In this document: positions 54,706 to 62,559 of the stretch, piece by piece
Numbering within the stretch: position 1 is the stretch's first letter
How the letters are laid out: every line of letters begins with the position of its first letter
DNA from: Aliarcobacter sp017996075
GTDB lineage: Bacteria; Campylobacterota; Campylobacteria; Campylobacterales; Arcobacteraceae
Assembly (NCBI RefSeq): GCF_051062515.1
Contig: NZ_JAMXEK010000006.1
Length of the DNA stretch: 64,000 nucleotides
Reading direction: 5' to 3' (one strand)
The notes under the pieces: generated by a model
What the model saw: only the letters and a program-made list of their open reading frames with translations
Database searches by the model: none
Told to the model about the DNA's origin: nothing
Program-made: the position numbers and the translations under genes

Positions 54706-56889
54706 ATGCTTGATTTTATAACAAAAAAGATTAGCAGCAAAATTATATTTGCACTATTTTTGCTGATGTTTATTAGCAGTTCCATTATAGTTTACTCTAC
54801 AACAACAAAAGTAACAAAAGACTCGATAGCAAATGCAAAAGATAATTTAGAGATGCTAAATGCTTCAATATTTCAAACCTTAAGAAATACAATGAATACA
54901 GGTGATCCAGTACTTATTAAAAAAGCAGAAGATGAAGCAAGAGAGATAAAAGGTGTAAAAAATCTAACCGTAGCAAAAAGTAAAGAGTTAATGGAGCTAT
55001 ACTCTGTTACAACTCCTTTTACAAATGACCCTCAAATATTAAAAAGTTTTGATTCAAAAGAGAACCAAATAATTCAAACAAATGATGAAAATGGTCATAC
55101 AATAAGAATGATAAAACCAATGATTGCTACACCTGAGTGTATGGCTTGTCATGCAAACCAAAATGTAGGAGATGTAATTGGAGTTATGGACCTTACTTTT
55201 TCTCTTGAAGAGACAGACAAAAGAATTCAATCACTTTTAAAAGAGATATCTTTTACATCAGCTATTTTGGGATTAATTACAATTATTTTAATATTTTTTA
55301 TAGTAAGAAAAGCTACAAACTCTATAGAGATATTAAAAGAAGGGTTTAGTAATCTACTTCATTCAAATGATACAAATATTACTTTGAAAGTAAAATCAAA
55401 TGATGAGATAGGAGATGTTGCATCACTTTTCAACTCTTATATGGATAAGGTGCGAGAAGGTTTAAAACAAGATGAAATTGTAATTGAAGAAGCAAATGAT
55501 GTAATAGAAAAAACTGCAAATGGATTTTTTGTATATAAAGTTCATAATACAGCTTCGAACCACCATGTTGAAGATTTAAAAAATAAACTAAATGTTATGA
55601 TTGAAAAAACAAAAGATACTCTTGATAAAATAAATGAGGCATTAAGACAATATGCTGAATCAAAATATGATTATACTTTAAAAGATGATAAAATTTTTGG
55701 AAATTTAGGTTCTCTTGCTGGTGGAATAAATCTAGTAGGAAACAATACATCGGAGCTTTTAGCTATTGTTATGAATACTGGAAATAGTCTAAAAAATAGC
55801 ACTCAAATTCTTTCAGATACATCTTTGGAGCTTAAAAGCTCTTCAAGCAAACAAGCTGCAAGTCTTGAAGAAACTGCAGCTGCTCTTGAAGAGATTACGT
55901 CTACAATCAAAGCCAATACTCAATCAACAATGAAAATGTCAAAACTAGCTCAAGAGCTTAGTTTTTCAGCACAAAAAGGTCAAGAATTAGCAAATCAAAC
56001 AGCTAAATCTATGGATGATATAAATAAAGAAGTTAGCTCTATAAATGAGGCTATTGAAGTAATTGATCAAATCGCATTCCAGACAAATATTCTTTCATTA
56101 AACGCTGCAGTTGAAGCAGCAACTGCAGGAGAAGCTGGAAAAGGTTTTGCAGTTGTTGCTGGTGAAGTTAGAAACCTAGCAAGCAGAAGTGCTCAAGCCG
56201 CAAAAGAGATAAAAGATATAGTTGAAAAAGCAAGTGCAAAAGCAAACAATGGAAAAAGCATAGCAAATAATATGATAGATGGTTACTCTGAGTTAAATAG
56301 CAGTATTTCAAATACTTTAGTAACAATAGAAAATGTTGCAACTGCTTCAAAAGAGCAAGAGAGTGGTATTTTACAAATAAATGATGCAATTAACTCTTTA
56401 GATTCTTCAACACAAAAAAATGCTCAAGTAGCTGAACAAATATCTAATATGGCAACTTCTATTGCTTATACATCTAGCTATTTAGTAACTGCTGCTTCAA
56501 GAACATCTTTTATTAAAGATAGTTTAGACAAAGTTGATAATGTTGATTTAGTATATGATACTGCTTTGCTAAAAACAAATCTTTTAAAGAAAAAAGATGA
56601 AGTTTATTCAAAACTAGGAGATTATAAAAATTTTAATGTTATTGACGATAACTCTATAAAAAATTGGCTAAAGTTAAATGAAAACTCAAATAATATTTTA
56701 GATAAAAAACTTTTAGAAAATATAAAGGCACTAGATACATCATTTTATAAAAATCTTCAAGATTTAGTAATTTCTAACTCAAATGGTGATAAACCAGAAG
56801 TTTTAAATGAAAAAGCAAGTGCTGTTGAAAATTGTACAAATGAGATTTTTGAAAATTTAAATGATATTAAAGTTGGTAAAAAGAGCTAA
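54706..56889 (+). CDS. Methyl-accepting chemotaxis protein with a haem-c-type sensor
   Basis: 727 aa. Membrane helix 1 (about 13-30), a periplasmic domain to about residue 170 with CMACH at 145-149 (ATPECMACHANQNVGDVIGVMDLTFS), a C-x2-C-H haem attachment site as in DUF3365-type sensors, helix 2 (about 176-200), HAMP, then the signalling hairpin with IDQIAFQTNILSLNAAVEAATAGEAGKGFAVVAGEVRNLASRSAQAAKEIK. The C-terminal ~110 residues form a CZB-like helical region (IKNWLKLNEN) without the Cys/His zinc ligands. Likely redox or ligand sensing for taxis; the signal is unknown. Confidence 0.9.
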   Translation: MLDFITKKISSKIIFALFLLMFISSSIIVYSTTTKVTKDSIANAKDNLEMLNASIFQTLRNTMNTGDPVLIKKAEDEAREIKGVKNLTVAKSKELMELYSVTTPFTNDPQILKSFDSKENQIIQTNDENGHTIRMIKPMIATPECMACHANQNVGDVIGVMDLTFSLEETDKRIQSLLKEISFTSAILGLITIILIFFIVRKATNSIEILKEGFSNLLHSNDTNITLKVKSNDEIGDVASLFNSYMDKVREGLKQDEIVIEEANDVIEKTANGFFVYKVHNTASNHHVEDLKNKLNVMIEKTKDTLDKINEALRQYAESKYDYTLKDDKIFGNLGSLAGGINLVGNNTSELLAIVMNTGNSLKNSTQILSDTSLELKSSSSKQAASLEETAAALEEITSTIKANTQSTMKMSKLAQELSFSAQKGQELANQTAKSMDDINKEVSSINEAIEVIDQIAFQTNILSLNAAVEAATAGEAGKGFAVVAGEVRNLASRSAQAAKEIKDIVEKASAKANNGKSIANNMIDGYSELNSSISNTLVTIENVATASKEQESGILQINDAINSLDSSTQKNAQVAEQISNMATSIAYTSSYLVTAASRTSFIKDSLDKVDNVDLVYDTALLKTNLLKKKDEVYSKLGDYKNFNVIDDNSIKNWLKLNENSNNILDKKLLENIKALDTSFYKNLQDLVISNSNGDKPEVLNEKASAVENCTNEIFENLNDIKVGKKS

Positions 56890-56892
56890 TAA

Positions 56893-56920
56893 AACTAAAA
56901 AAGCTTAAGCTTTTTTAGTT
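56893..56920. terminator. Bidirectional intrinsic terminator
   Basis: A perfect 28-base palindrome (arms AACTAAAAAAGCTT/AAGCTTTTTTAGTT) between the chemoreceptor and the convergent 118-aa gene, overlapping the latter's stop codon. T tracts on both strands. Confidence 0.85.
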
Positions 56921-57271
56921 GTTTTGCATGCTTTGTATCAAAGCTGCTAACTCATCTTCACTTAGAGAATCTTCTGTAGCATCTATTGTTTTTGCACTAG
57001 GTGCTATATTATACTGACCTTTATCTATATCATTTTTATCACAAACAAAATTTACAACTCTCTCTATTTTTTGTCTATGTAAATCTTGTCTTTGTAAAAT
57101 ACCATAAATATTTGACAACAAATCTTTTAGTTTCTCTCTTTTATGAAGAGGAATCTTAATATTATCTATAATATTTGAAATTTCATCAGTATTATCAAAA
57201 ATTCCTTGTGAATCAATTTCTGTCTCTTTGATAACTTCACACAGCTCCGTAATCAGTTCCTCGTATCTCAT
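56915..57271 (-). CDS. Small CheZ/FliM-like protein
   Basis: 118 aa, mainly helical. YGILQRQDLHRQKIERVVNFV resembles the CheZ phosphatase helix, where Asp and Gln or His residues are catalytic (usual form QFQDLTGQ), and the acidic C-terminal peptide SEDELAALIQSM resembles the CheY-P binding peptides of FliM and CheZ. It is far shorter than E. coli CheZ. Its position next to a chemoreceptor supports a chemotaxis role, inferred only. An AGGGGAT-type site precedes the ATG. Confidence 0.6.
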   Translation of the reverse strand: MRYEELITELCEVIKETEIDSQGIFDNTDEISNIIDNIKIPLHKREKLKDLLSNIYGILQRQDLHRQKIERVVNFVCDKNDIDKGQYNIAPSAKTIDATEDSLSEDELAALIQSMQNN

Positions 57272-57326
57272 TTTTTATCCCCTTGTGTAGTTTAAACTTG
57301 ATACTAGCAAAAAAGCACTTAAAAAA

Positions 57327-58388
57327 TTAGTGTAAAATCTCTGCAATTAACTCAGTTGCATATGAACCTTTAGGGAGATAAAAACTTAGTTCCATATGAT
57401 TTTTGTCCTCTTTATAATTACTTTGCAAATTTTCTGGAAAAACAAAAGCAAATCTTCTAGCTCCATCTTCACTCATTTCTACTTCGAAATCTTTTTCAAT
57501 CTCATATGCAAGACCTTCAGATTTTTTTACTCTTTTTCCAGATAAAAGCCCAGTTGGTACTCTATCTTTTTCAAAGAACTTTTGACTTTCAGTTTCTAAA
57601 TCATCAATTATAAAAATCTTTCCAAATGGATAATGACTTAATAAATCACCAGTTAATATTTTAAAAGGATGTGCTTGTTTTTTAGCTCTTTTTACCTCAT
57701 CAAGTGGAAGATATAGCTTTTCAAAAATCTCTTTTGGCTCAAAAGCTTCAATTAACTTTGATATTTCTATTCTTTTAGATAACCATGCATTAAAAAGATA
57801 ACTTTGATAAGCATTAATAAACATCTGCTTTAAATTTCTATTTCTCTCTTTTAGAGTTCCTTCAACTATCTGCTTCCCTTTTTTATAATTCTCTCCATCT
57901 ATTCCGAATCTTTGGAAACCAAAATAGTTTGGCATTCCAAAAACTGCAATTTTCGAAAATGCCTCTTCTATTTTTTGTTTTTCAACAAGTCCAACTCTTT
58001 TTAATCTTATAAAAAAGTTGTTTCCTTTTAAATGCCCTATTTTTATCTTATTATTGTGATAAGTTGTTTCAAGAATTTTAATATTTTCATGACTAAAACT
58101 TTTCAAAGCATCTTCATATTTTCTATGTATAGAAATATGTTGAACCGTCATTGCATTTTTATCTTTTAACCCAGCATATCCAAACTCTCTAGTGCTACAT
58201 TTTAGATAATTTGCCAAAATTTCTATAGCATCCCAAGTAGCTAAATCTTTTTTTCTAAGCTTTAAAATAAGGTGTTCACCCTCATTACTAAACTCATAAA
58301 GTGGTACTTCATTTACTACAAAATCATCTTTGCTTTGTTTAAAATATACATCAATTTGTGAGTGATTTAGAAATCTTTGTGGTTTCAA
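57327..58388 (-). CDS. truD: tRNA pseudouridine(13) synthase TruD
   Basis: 353 aa. The family motif GYAGLKDKNAMTVQ (catalytic Asp) near residue 80, NYFGFQRFG and the TRUD-domain end FYLPKGSYATELIAEI. Isomerises U13 in tRNA-Glu. Follows thiL by about 35 bases. Confidence 0.95.
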   Translation of the reverse strand: MKPQRFLNHSQIDVYFKQSKDDFVVNEVPLYEFSNEGEHLILKLRKKDLATWDAIEILANYLKCSTREFGYAGLKDKNAMTVQHISIHRKYEDALKSFSHENIKILETTYHNNKIKIGHLKGNNFFIRLKRVGLVEKQKIEEAFSKIAVFGMPNYFGFQRFGIDGENYKKGKQIVEGTLKERNRNLKQMFINAYQSYLFNAWLSKRIEISKLIEAFEPKEIFEKLYLPLDEVKRAKKQAHPFKILTGDLLSHYPFGKIFIIDDLETESQKFFEKDRVPTGLLSGKRVKKSEGLAYEIEKDFEVEMSEDGARRFAFVFPENLQSNYKEDKNHMELSFYLPKGSYATELIAEILH

Positions 58389-58423
58389 TTATTATCCTTT
58401 TATTAAGTTTTATATCTTTTTTT

Positions 58424-59266
58424 TTAATCTTTAAAATGATGGTTTAAAAAACTACTTTTATAGCTTCCTATTACTGCTCTTGCAAAAATATTTAATTTTA
58501 TTTCATATTTTTTTGCAATATTTTCTATCTTTTTTAAATTCTTTTTATTACAAGAAAAAAGTATCTCATACTCTTCACCTGAAATTCCAACTTCCTCTTT
58601 TATCTCTTTAAAAAACTCAAATCCAATATTTGAAGAGTTTGAAAGTTTTTCTAAATCCAAAAAAAGACCATCTGAAATATCCATAGCAGCATTTACATAT
58701 TTTGCGGCTTCATAAAAAAAATCTGATCTTAAAGTTGGTTTTATAAATTTTGAAGACTTTTTTATCTTTTTTCCAGATAAAAGAGTCTCTAAATCTCTTT
58801 TACTCTCCCCTAGTTTCCCAGTATAACAAAGATAATCACCCTCTTTTACACCATTTCTGAAAATAGGATTTTTTGTCTTTGAAACTATTGTTATACTAAT
58901 ATCTAGTTTTGAATTTTCAATAGTATCTCCACCAACAATCTCAAAATCAAAATCTCGTGCAGCTTTTTTAAAACCACTTGCAAGCTCTTTTAAATTTTCA
59001 TTTGTATAACTTTTTGGAATTGCTATTGAAATAAGTGCATATTTTGGTTTTGCATTCATAGCTATTGCATCTGAAATATTTACAAGCATTGATTTATAAG
59101 CTATTTGCTTTAGGCTAATAAATTTTTTATCTATCCACTCTTTTTTGAAGTGCACATTTTCAAAGAAAGCATCCATTGAATAAACATACCCATCTATAAA
59201 TGCTCCATCATCACCATTGTATTTGCTATTTGATATTTGTTTTATAAAAAAATCTTCTTTATTCAT
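58424..59266 (-). CDS. thiL: Thiamine-monophosphate kinase
   Basis: 280 aa from MNKEDFFIKQISNSKYNGDDGAFID, the natural start by comparison with relatives; a TTG nine codons upstream has no ribosome site. DDGA, SMDAFFENVHFK, NISDAIAMNAKPK and AMDISDGLFLDLEKL are ThiL landmarks. Phosphorylates ThMP to the cofactor TPP. Shorter than E. coli ThiL. Confidence 0.88.
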   Translation of the reverse strand: MNKEDFFIKQISNSKYNGDDGAFIDGYVYSMDAFFENVHFKKEWIDKKFISLKQIAYKSMLVNISDAIAMNAKPKYALISIAIPKSYTNENLKELASGFKKAARDFDFEIVGGDTIENSKLDISITIVSKTKNPIFRNGVKEGDYLCYTGKLGESKRDLETLLSGKKIKKSSKFIKPTLRSDFFYEAAKYVNAAMDISDGLFLDLEKLSNSSNIGFEFFKEIKEEVGISGEEYEILFSCNKKNLKKIENIAKKYEIKLNIFARAVIGSYKSSFLNHHFKD

Positions 59267-59314
59267 AAGGCGAAGTGTATCAAAGTTTTGCAAAATATAT
59301 TTAGATTTTATAAT

Positions 59315-59962
59315 TTAGCTAGGCTTAAAACTACTTTTTGTTTTACAAACTTGTGGGAAGTAGCATTTATCACACTCTGGTTTAATTGCCTTACAAATAT
59401 ATCTTCCAAACAAAACCATAGCTTGATGAAAAATATGTAAATCATCACCTTTTAGTTTTTTTACTAAATCAGCTTCAGTTTTTTCTACATTTTTTGCATC
59501 ACTAAGTCCCAATCTATGAGAAACTCTAAAAACATGTGTATCAACAGCCATAAGATTTTCTTGCTTATATTCAATCATAAAAACATTTGCTGTTTTATTT
59601 CCTACACCTGCAAGTTTCATAAGCTCTTTTTGATCATGTGGAATATTTCCATCATAATTTTCAATAACACTTCTTGCCATTTTAATAATATTTTGAGCTT
59701 TATTATTAAAAAATGAACATGAGTTTATAAGTTTTTTTACATCATCAAGATTTGCGCAACTTAAGTCAAAAACGGTTGGATATTTTTCAAACAAAGCTGG
59801 AGTTATTATATTTACTCTTTTATCTGTGCATTGAGCAGATAAAATTATAGCAATTAAAAGTTCATAATCATTTTTATAATTAAGCTCTGTAACAGCATCA
59901 CTATAATGCTCTATAAATGCTTCTTTTATAATATTTATATCATCTTTTGTTGCTTTTTTCAC
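59315..59962 (-). CDS. nth: Endonuclease III
   Basis: 215 aa. Helix-hairpin-helix ELMKLAGVGNKTANV with the catalytic Lys, catalytic Asp in VDTHVFRVSHRLG, and the 4Fe-4S loop CKAIKPECDKCYFPQVC (C-x6-C-x2-C-x5-C). Removes oxidised pyrimidines. Overlaps the upstream membrane protein gene by 4 bases. Confidence 0.96.
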   Translation of the reverse strand: MKKATKDDINIIKEAFIEHYSDAVTELNYKNDYELLIAIILSAQCTDKRVNIITPALFEKYPTVFDLSCANLDDVKKLINSCSFFNNKAQNIIKMARSVIENYDGNIPHDQKELMKLAGVGNKTANVFMIEYKQENLMAVDTHVFRVSHRLGLSDAKNVEKTEADLVKKLKGDDLHIFHQAMVLFGRYICKAIKPECDKCYFPQVCKTKSSFKPS

Positions 59963-60369
59963 TTTTTAAAGCACTCCTCTTTTAAGCCATCAAAGTTTAC
60001 AAAAATATATTCATCTTTTATTTTATTAATTTCAACATTGCTTAGAGTACATAAAAATTCATTCTCTTCTTTTAAAACTGTGTAGATAAATTTATATACA
60101 AATTTATCTTTACTACTTACAACTTTATTATTTAGAAGCTCATAATCTAAGCTTTTTATTGTAGTTTTGTACTCTTGCTCATATTTTTCAATAAACATAT
60201 TTGGAAGATAATTTTCTTGTTTATTTTCATAATATAAAAAGGCAATTGTTGCCAAAAAAATCGTTGCTAAAAATATAATAAACTCTCTTTTTTCAAATTT
60301 ATCATTTACTTTATAAATAATAACTGTAGCAATTATAAGTAAAAGTGAAATCGTAATAATAATCTGCAT
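59959..60369 (-). CDS. Small membrane protein of unknown function
   Basis: 136 aa. Two hydrophobic helices (ITISLLLIIATVIIYKV and FIIFLATIFLATIAFLYY) and a C-terminal soluble part of about 85 residues. Co-translated with nth by a 4-base overlap. No family recognised. Confidence 0.75.
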   Translation of the reverse strand: MQIIITISLLLIIATVIIYKVNDKFEKREFIIFLATIFLATIAFLYYENKQENYLPNMFIEKYEQEYKTTIKSLDYELLNNKVVSSKDKFVYKFIYTVLKEENEFLCTLSNVEINKIKDEYIFVNFDGLKEECFKK

Positions 60370-60523
60370 TTTAAACCTTTTTTTCTAATTAATTTGTAAT
60401 GAAATACGATTATATCAAAGCTTTGCAAAATTTATAAATAATTAATAAAATAGATAATTGATTTTGAACATTTTTGTTATCTTAATAACTTATATATAAA
60501 ATATTTAGATAAATGAATTTTAT

Positions 60524-60552
60524 TTGACATCAATTTGATAGTTTGATATAAT
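60524..60552 (+). promoter_or_regulatory. Consensus sigma70 promoter of a structured RNA
   Basis: TTGACA (60524-60529), 17 bases, TATAAT (60547-60552): both hexamers perfect at optimal spacing, as strong as the ribosomal operon promoter in this window. No open frame starts after it for nearly 400 bases, so it should drive a non-coding transcript with its first base near 60558-60560. Confidence 0.88.
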
Positions 60553-60558
60553 TGCACT

Positions 60559-60826
60559 GATTTGGAAAAAACATTTGTTAGCCTTTCAGGAGTGATTACC
60601 TGATAGTCTTGACATTTAAAAGGAAGGGTTTTAATACTCTTCCTTTTTTTTTGGGTAAGATAATTGATATTTCATCAATGAGAGGCACGGGGGAATGTCA
60701 AGATGAAAGGGTCGACAAATGTTTTCCAAATTGATAGTATTACTTTTAATACTCTTAGTATTCGCTACAAAGTGTTACTAAGATATTAATAAAAGGGGGA
60801 ATTAATCACTCCCCTGATACTATCAG
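60559..60826 (+). ncRNA. Large structured non-coding RNA, family not recognised (6S-like first domain)
   Basis: Two folded domains follow the perfect promoter. Domain 1 (60561-60730): outer helix 60561-60578/60715-60730 (16 bp, two bulged A), inner helices 60582-60588/60704-60710 (7 bp) and 60607-60616/60694-60703 (10 bp perfect), with an 18-nt bulge on the 5' side and two apical hairpins (60618-60647 and near 60663-60679). Domain 2 (60732-60825): a three-way junction closed by 9 bp (60732-60740/60817-60825), with a 12-bp hairpin (60748-60760/60776-60787) and a GGGGA/TCCCC hairpin (60796-60814). The hairpin at 60618-60647 has a T run and could end a short form of about 90 nt. Domain 1 has the long rod shape and length of 6S RNA, but I cannot confirm that. 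Confidence 0.6.
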
Positions 60827-60946
60827 CTTGATTTATTCTCTGAATGTAGGATTAAACTCAAACAAAATTACTTAAAAAATTAATGATAAAACCATAAAAT
60901 GCTATAATCCATATTAATATTTAAAAAATTGTATTTAGGGCTAATA

Positions 60947-61507
60947 ATGAAAGATATAGACAAAAAAAGTTTAGAAAAAGCATACAAATTATTTGATAGT
61001 TCTGACATAGATAATATTGAAGTTGGAACATTAAAAGGCTTACAACAAATACATAAATATCTTTTTGATGGACTATATGATTTTGCTGGTGAACTAAGAG
61101 AATTAAATATCTCAAAAGGTGGATTTAGATTTGCAAATAGTTTGTATTTAAAAGAGATATTACCAAAGATAGAGCAAATGCCACAAAACAATTTTAAAGA
61201 GATTATTGAAAAATATGTTGAAATGAATATTGCTCACCCATTTTTAGAAGGAAATGGCAGAACTATGAGAATATGGCTAGATATGATACTCAAAAAAGAA
61301 CTTAAAAAAGTTGTTGATTGGCAAAATGTTCCTAAAGAGTTATATCTTCAAGCAATGGAAAGAAGCCCTATAAATGATTTAGAAATAAGAACACTACTAA
61401 GTGAAAATTTAACTCCTAAAATAGATGATAAAGAAGTTATTTTTAAAGGAATTGAACAATCTTACTACTACGAAGGATATGAGATTGGAAAATCTTTCAA
61501 TATTTAA
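60947..61507 (+). CDS. Fic-domain AMP transferase
   Basis: 186 aa from the ATG with AGGG upstream; an in-frame TTG at 60929 has no site. Active loop HPFLEGNGR at 97-105 with the catalytic His and the Mg-binding Glu of HPFx(D/E)GNGR, in a helical core (YDFAGELRELNISKGGFRFANS with the flap). The usual inhibitory (S/T)xxxE(G/N) helix is not obvious in the protein and no small antitoxin gene is next to it. It lies directly downstream of the structured RNA. AMPylation of a host or own protein is the family activity; the target is unknown. Confidence 0.88.
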   Translation: MKDIDKKSLEKAYKLFDSSDIDNIEVGTLKGLQQIHKYLFDGLYDFAGELRELNISKGGFRFANSLYLKEILPKIEQMPQNNFKEIIEKYVEMNIAHPFLEGNGRTMRIWLDMILKKELKKVVDWQNVPKELYLQAMERSPINDLEIRTLLSENLTPKIDDKEVIFKGIEQSYYYEGYEIGKSFNI

Positions 61508-61516
61508 AAAATCATT

Positions 61517-61547
61517 TTTGATTTTTATATTTTAAAGATTTTTAAAA
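61517..61547. repeat. Left copy of a direct repeat around the toxin-antitoxin cassette
   Basis: 31 bases of AT-rich sequence (begins TTTGATTTTTATATTTTAAAG, ends TTTTTAAAA in the same order) that recurs at 62486-62515 in the same orientation with one base inserted. It ends at the last codon of the cassette's third gene. Confidence 0.65.
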
Positions 61548-61901
61548 CTAAGTATTTAACACTTTGTGTAAAATTAAAGCCTCATTTGGTGTAAGTTCTT
61601 CAAAGTGATTTAACCATCTTTCGCTATGTACAATAAGAGTTCCTTTGACTGCTTTTAAATGATAAGATAAAAATTTATCTTCATTTTCTATAACATAAAA
61701 AATAGTTCTCAAGCTCTTAATGCTTTCACCTAAAAAACCAAGCTGATTTATCTACTCTTCAAAGAGTAAATCTATATCAAAATCTACTTTTTTGTTTTCA
61801 TAAAAGATTGCATATAGCTCATTTGAAATCTTTTCAAATAGCTCTTTTCTAGCTTCAAATCCTTTTGTCTCATTTGCTAAAAACTTTTCAATATGAGTCA
61901 T
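61548..61901 (-). pseudogene. Third gene of the toxin-antitoxin cassette, interrupted by a stop
   Basis: A 118-codon frame reads through except for one TAG at codon 50 (61752-61754). The first part starts MTHIEKFLANETKGFEARK and ends ENKKVDFDIDLLFEE; beyond the stop the same frame continues INQLGFLGESIKSLRTIFYVIENEDKFLSYHLKAV...LILHKVLNT. The ATG overlaps the ParE-like gene by 14 bases, so it was translated with it. No family recognised. It may now be a 49-aa peptide, a nonsense mutant, or read through. Confidence 0.6.
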
Positions 61902-62202
61902 TTTCATTCTCTTTTTTTATATTTATTGGCAAGTTTTTATTAAAAATATGAAATACAAAAATCTCTTTTTTATCAAAATCTACTTCATAAACTATTGTAT
62001 ATCCTTTAAAAGTCAAATCTCTTATATTTTCATCATCAAAATAGTATGATTTTCTATATTTTAGAGGAAAATCTGATAATGCTTTAATAGTTTTTAAAAG
62101 TTCTTTTTTGAAATTTTGTGCAGCAGATAATTTATCTTTTGATATAAATTCATAAATAATATATAAATTTTTTCCAAAATTATTTGAAAGTTTAATTTGC
62201 AT
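61888..62202 (-). CDS. ParE/RelE-superfamily toxin
   Basis: 104 aa. NFGKNLYIIYEFISKDKLSAAQNFKKELLKTIKALSDFPLKYRKSYYFDDENIRDLTFKGYTIVYEVDFDKKEIFVFHIFN follows the ParE/RelE pattern (helical N-terminus, then GYTIVYEV and FVFHIF strands). Starts 11 bases inside the antitoxin gene, the usual coupling. Gyrase poisoning or mRNA cleavage cannot be told apart by eye. Confidence 0.85.
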   Translation of the reverse strand: MQIKLSNNFGKNLYIIYEFISKDKLSAAQNFKKELLKTIKALSDFPLKYRKSYYFDDENIRDLTFKGYTIVYEVDFDKKEIFVFHIFNKNLPINIKKENENDSY

Positions 62203-62446
62203 ATTTTTTATCTATTTCTTTTTCAAATAAATCAAATCTTTTCTCAAACTCATCTATTGAATAAAGCTTTTCTTTGCCATCTTTTATATCTTCTCTTATT
62301 TTTTGAAGTTGTTTTTTTCTATCATCAAAATATATATCTTCATAATCGCTACTATTTCGAACTAATATTTTATTTTGACTTTTTTGTACAAAGTTTAGAA
62401 ACTCTTTCAAAAAACTATCTTGAATATCTATTGTTAAAGTTTTCAT
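62192..62446 (-). CDS. Antitoxin of the ParE-like system
   Basis: 84 aa. A short beta-type N-terminus (MKTLTIDIQDSFLKEFLNFVQ, ribbon-like) and a charged helical C-terminus (KLYSIDEFEKRFDLFEKEIDKKY) that would wrap the toxin. Gene order antitoxin then toxin, overlapping by 11 bases. An AAGGA site precedes the ATG. Confidence 0.82.
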   Translation of the reverse strand: MKTLTIDIQDSFLKEFLNFVQKSQNKILVRNSSDYEDIYFDDRKKQLQKIREDIKDGKEKLYSIDEFEKRFDLFEKEIDKKYAN

Positions 62447-62474
62447 AAAAAATCCTTTTTAAATCAAGTTTTAG

Positions 62475-62480
62475 ATTATA
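62475..62480 (-). promoter_or_regulatory. -10 element of the toxin-antitoxin operon
   Basis: TATAAT on the minus strand, 29 bases before the antitoxin ATG. The region upstream of it is the right copy of the direct repeat, so the repeat may hold the -35 or operator. Confidence 0.5.
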
Positions 62481-62485
62481 TCATA

Positions 62486-62515
62486 TTTGATTTTTATATT
62501 TTAAGATTTTTAAAA
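62486..62515. repeat. Right copy of the cassette-flanking direct repeat
   Basis: 30 bases matching 61517-61547 with a single one-base gap, same orientation. The copies bracket about 940 bases holding only the antitoxin, toxin and third gene. AT content is high, but the length of the match is well above what chance repeats reach here. Confidence 0.65.
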
Positions 62516-62559
62516 GTAAAAATTTAAGCTTAGTTATTTTATTTTTCAATTAAAAAAAT

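Noticed and set aside
60618..60652. Reading the T-run hairpin as a plain terminator of an upstream transcript
   Set aside because: No plus-strand gene ends before it, and the arms on both sides pair with each other over 33 bp, so it lies within a larger RNA fold.
60559..60826. SRP RNA, RNase P RNA or tmRNA
   Set aside because: No GGAA-tetraloop S domain, no RNase P core start and no tag-peptide region are visible.
60880..61191. Minus-strand frame over the Fic start
   Set aside because: Antisense shadow of the Fic gene; no ribosome site and no family.
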